Source: JABMMZ01 sp964438995 (lineage in GTDB: Bacteria; Bacteroidota; Bacteroidia; NS11-12g; UBA955). From it: DNA of 64,000 bases. A program made the position numbers and the translations under genes. The stretch's first letter is position 1. Each line of letters opens with the position of its first letter. The notes beneath the pieces are model-generated. The model ran no database searches, had not been told where the DNA came from, and saw only the letters and a list, made by a program, of their open reading frames with translations. This document shows positions 62,082 to 64,000 of the stretch, piece after piece. Location: the NCBI GenBank assembly GCA_964438995.1, contig CAYTMQ010000001.1, forward strand, positions 62,001 to 126,000. Reading direction: 5' to 3'.

Positions 62082-64000
62082 TCAGTTTTTCACCAATTTG
62101 TAAGCAAAAAATTCTCCACGAATGGTTATATTAACAATGTAAATTCCAGATTGAATATCGGAAATATCAATGCTAGAATTTTGTTTTGATAATAAACTGA
62201 ATGATTTGACAGATCTACCTTGAAGGTCTAAAATTTCAATTGATGCATTGTCTTCTTCTTGATTGTAAAAATTGAGGATATTATTGGCTGGATTAGGCGT
62301 AAATCCTATGCCTTGTTGTTTGTTATACGAATTGATTCCTGAAGTTTGTAGGGTTTTAATTAATGCGTCATAAGCATTTACCCTTCCAAATCCATAACTG
62401 TTATTTGGTATGGCACCAGTACTGTTGTCTTCGTCTGCAGTGGATTCTAAAATGTCTTTGGCCTGAGCTGCATTGAGTTTTGGATTGGCCTCAAGCATTA
62501 GTGCAACTATTCCAGTTACATGTGGGGCAGCCATAGAGGTACCGTTGAATGCGGCCCAATATTGGGTATCTTTTCTAAAGACTGATTTTAACAAAGTTTT
62601 ATCCAACATCCAATCTGCCATTTGTTTGTTGTTTAATGATGAAGGTACATCATACCCAGGTGCGGAAATATTCGGTTTAATTCTGCCATCAACTGTTGGT
62701 CCTTTACTTGAAAATTTAGCTATTGAAGGAGGTATCACATAATTGCTATCGTTAACAAATTTACCCCTAACATTGGTGTATGAACTTCTTGCAGCCAAAG
62801 CACCAACAGAGATAACAGCTTTTGAAGTTCCTCCATTTTCACCAGCAGTATAGTCGCCATTCCCAGCGATGAAAGTTTGTTCGAAATTGAGCTTGTTGAG
62901 TTTGTTTCTAAAAGAGCCGCTAGTCCACTCTTTGGCTGCCCCACTGTTCCATCCATGAACATCAGAACTATCAGAAGTTATGGTCGCTATTATGGCGTAT
63001 TTTCTTTGTTTTGGATGTTCTGCCCAAAAAGTGATATTTGGTTTTTGATTGTTGATGTATGAGGCTTTGACAGCATAATGAAACATGAAGTTAGATGTGT
63101 CAGCGAAAAATTTGTAAGTAATGGATGTGTCTTTATTGCTCTTGATAAATGGTGTTTCACAAATCAGATTTTCGTTGGTATCGATGATTTTCAGTTTAAT
63201 TGAAAAGTGTTGTTGTTTGCTGCCCCAGAAATCACAATATACACGCTCAGGAACTCTGAACTGTCTATTGTTTTCAATTACAATGGTAGAAACAGTATCA
63301 CCTTCAAACTTGTGGTTCCAATGCATGGGGTTATCACCTTCGTTGCCATTGGCACCAACTAGAATTTTGCCTTGACCAACCAATAGTTCGGTGGCTTTGT
63401 CAAACAAGCTAGTTCCGTCGTGCGGACCAGTATGCATGCCCCAACTTAGATTGATGACTGCTGGTTTTCCAACAGATTGGGCATAGTTGAATATGTAATT
63501 ATATGCATCAATAATGGTTGGATTTGCAACAACGTAATCGCCCAGAGCACTACCAGGTAAAGTATCATTCGCATATTTGATGGTAACAAATACCAGTTCA
63601 GCATCAGGAGCCATTCCTCTGTATTGCAAACCAGGCGTTGAGAACCCACTGCCAGCTGCTATACCTGCCACATGTGTGCCATGGGTACCATCCATATCAT
63701 TTAAAGTTTGTATCAGTGCAGTATCGGTATATTCTGTGCCGTAATTATAACCAGATGGAGCAGTTCCACTTTTATCGCCTTGATGCCAATATCTCACAAT
63801 TCTTGTTTGTTTGCCATCAGAAGTATAAAAACTAGGATTGTTACATTGAAATCCAACATCAACAATACCCACTATTACACCCTTTCCAGTGTAGTTTTTT
63901 GGCAAGCTGTTTTGTAAACCATTTTGAACTTTATCGACTTTGGTAAGCTGTCTTTCAATATCATTTTTAAATCTGGTAGCATTCGAATATGTCGAAAGCT
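62082..64000 (-). CDS. S8 subtilisin-like serine protease, T9SS cargo (N-terminus outside window)
   Basis: The frame is open to the right edge, so the 5' end lies outside; the TTG at 63905 is an internal Leu codon. About 638 residues are visible. Catalytic Asp in VGIVDVGF, His in DGTHGTHVAGIAAG and Ser in NGTSMAAPHVTGIVAL are all present, so an active protease is expected. A long insertion (about 190-330 of the visible part) lies between His and Ser. The C-terminus is a T9SS type A sorting domain (FTPNPANNILNF ... GIYIVNITI). Secreted or on the surface. It lies 29 bases upstream of TerC on the same strand. Confidence 0.92.
   Translation of the reverse strand, partial: LSTYSNATRFKNDIERQLTKVDKVQNGLQNSLPKNYTGKGVIVGIVDVGFQCNNPSFYTSDGKQTRIVRYWHQGDKSGTAPSGYNYGTEYTDTALIQTLNDMDGTHGTHVAGIAAGSGFSTPGLQYRGMAPDAELVFVTIKYANDTLPGSALGDYVVANPTIIDAYNYIFNYAQSVGKPAVINLSWGMHTGPHDGTSLFDKATELLVGQGKILVGANGNEGDNPMHWNHKFEGDTVSTIVIENNRQFRVPERVYCDFWGSKQQHFSIKLKIIDTNENLICETPFIKSNKDTSITYKFFADTSNFMFHYAVKASYINNQKPNITFWAEHPKQRKYAIIATITSDSSDVHGWNSGAAKEWTSGSFRNKLNKLNFEQTFIAGNGDYTAGENGGTSKAVISVGALAARSSYTNVRGKFVNDSNYVIPPSIAKFSSKGPTVDGRIKPNISAPGYDVPSSLNNKQMADWMLDKTLLKSVFRKDTQYWAAFNGTSMAAPHVTGIVALMLEANPKLNAAQAKDILESTADEDNSTGAIPNNSYGFGRVNAYDALIKTLQTSGINSYNKQQGIGFTPNPANNILNFYNQEEDNASIEILDLQGRSVKSFSLLSKQNSSIDISDIQSGIYIVNITIRGEFFAYKLVKN

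Overview
The window looks like chromosomal DNA of a free-living member of the Bacteroidota. It is AT-rich and packed with genes. Five secreted proteins end in a type IX secretion (T9SS) type A sorting domain. The promoters that can be recognised carry the Bacteroidota -7 box TAnnTTTG, and several housekeeping genes have forms typical of the phylum (DUF2795 protein, Nfu scaffold with N-terminal domain, OstA-like protein, LptE-like lipoprotein, RpoN). I found no rRNA or tRNA gene, CRISPR array, prophage or recognisable transposase. Order-level placement is not possible by eye.

Layout. 1-7219: a 5'-truncated unknown gene, a DUF2795 protein, a secreted PKD/metzincin-like protease, tilS, an OstA-like outer-membrane biogenesis gene, then a palindromic repeat (R1, copy A). 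7220-13983: an operon of S41 protease, TauE/SafE transporter and a small secreted protein, then a three-gene glycan module (epimerase, polyprenol-phosphate glycosyltransferase, GT39/ArnT-like membrane glycosyltransferase). 14142-19446: a small unknown protein, then the compact operon miaB / sigma-54 activator / lptE / TPR protein / secG. 19456-28687: mostly minus-strand metabolism and RNA modification (RsmF-type methylase, EamA, RDD, panB, thiL, Nfu). Directly behind thiL sits a tandemly duplicated two-gene unit, each made of a small predicted beta-barrel and a lipoprotein, with no recognisable function. 29139-42358: an SGNH-like T9SS protein, flavin reductase, mnmA, an OmpA-domain protein, asnS and rpoN in divergent orientation, R1 copy B, and the FAH-hydrolase / M23 peptidase / Bcp operon. 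42359-45521: two T9SS cargo genes set among two interleaved families of direct repeats (R2 and R3). 45522-50824: an envelope sugar region (FemAB/GNAT-like protein, polysaccharide deacetylase, gmd, fcl). 50867-64000: AsmA, NFACT/RqcH-like protein, transaldolase, a voltage-gated-type K+ channel, an ECF sigma / anti-sigma / barrel / lipoprotein operon, a MacB-like permease, TerC and a truncated T9SS subtilase.

Themes. Much of the window serves the cell envelope: LPS transport (OstA-like, LptE), protein export (SecG, T9SS cargo), peptidoglycan (M23, OmpA domain), GDP-fucose supply (gmd, fcl) and lipid-linked sugar transfer. The regulatory signal I find most striking is the position of the -7 boxes: in 13 genes the box ends only 5 to 11 bases before the start codon, so many of these mRNAs should be leaderless or nearly so. 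The best candidates for something undescribed are the duplicated barrel/lipoprotein pairs behind thiL and the R1 palindromic element. R1 occurs twice, both times between convergent genes, and its hairpins are kept although their sequence differs.
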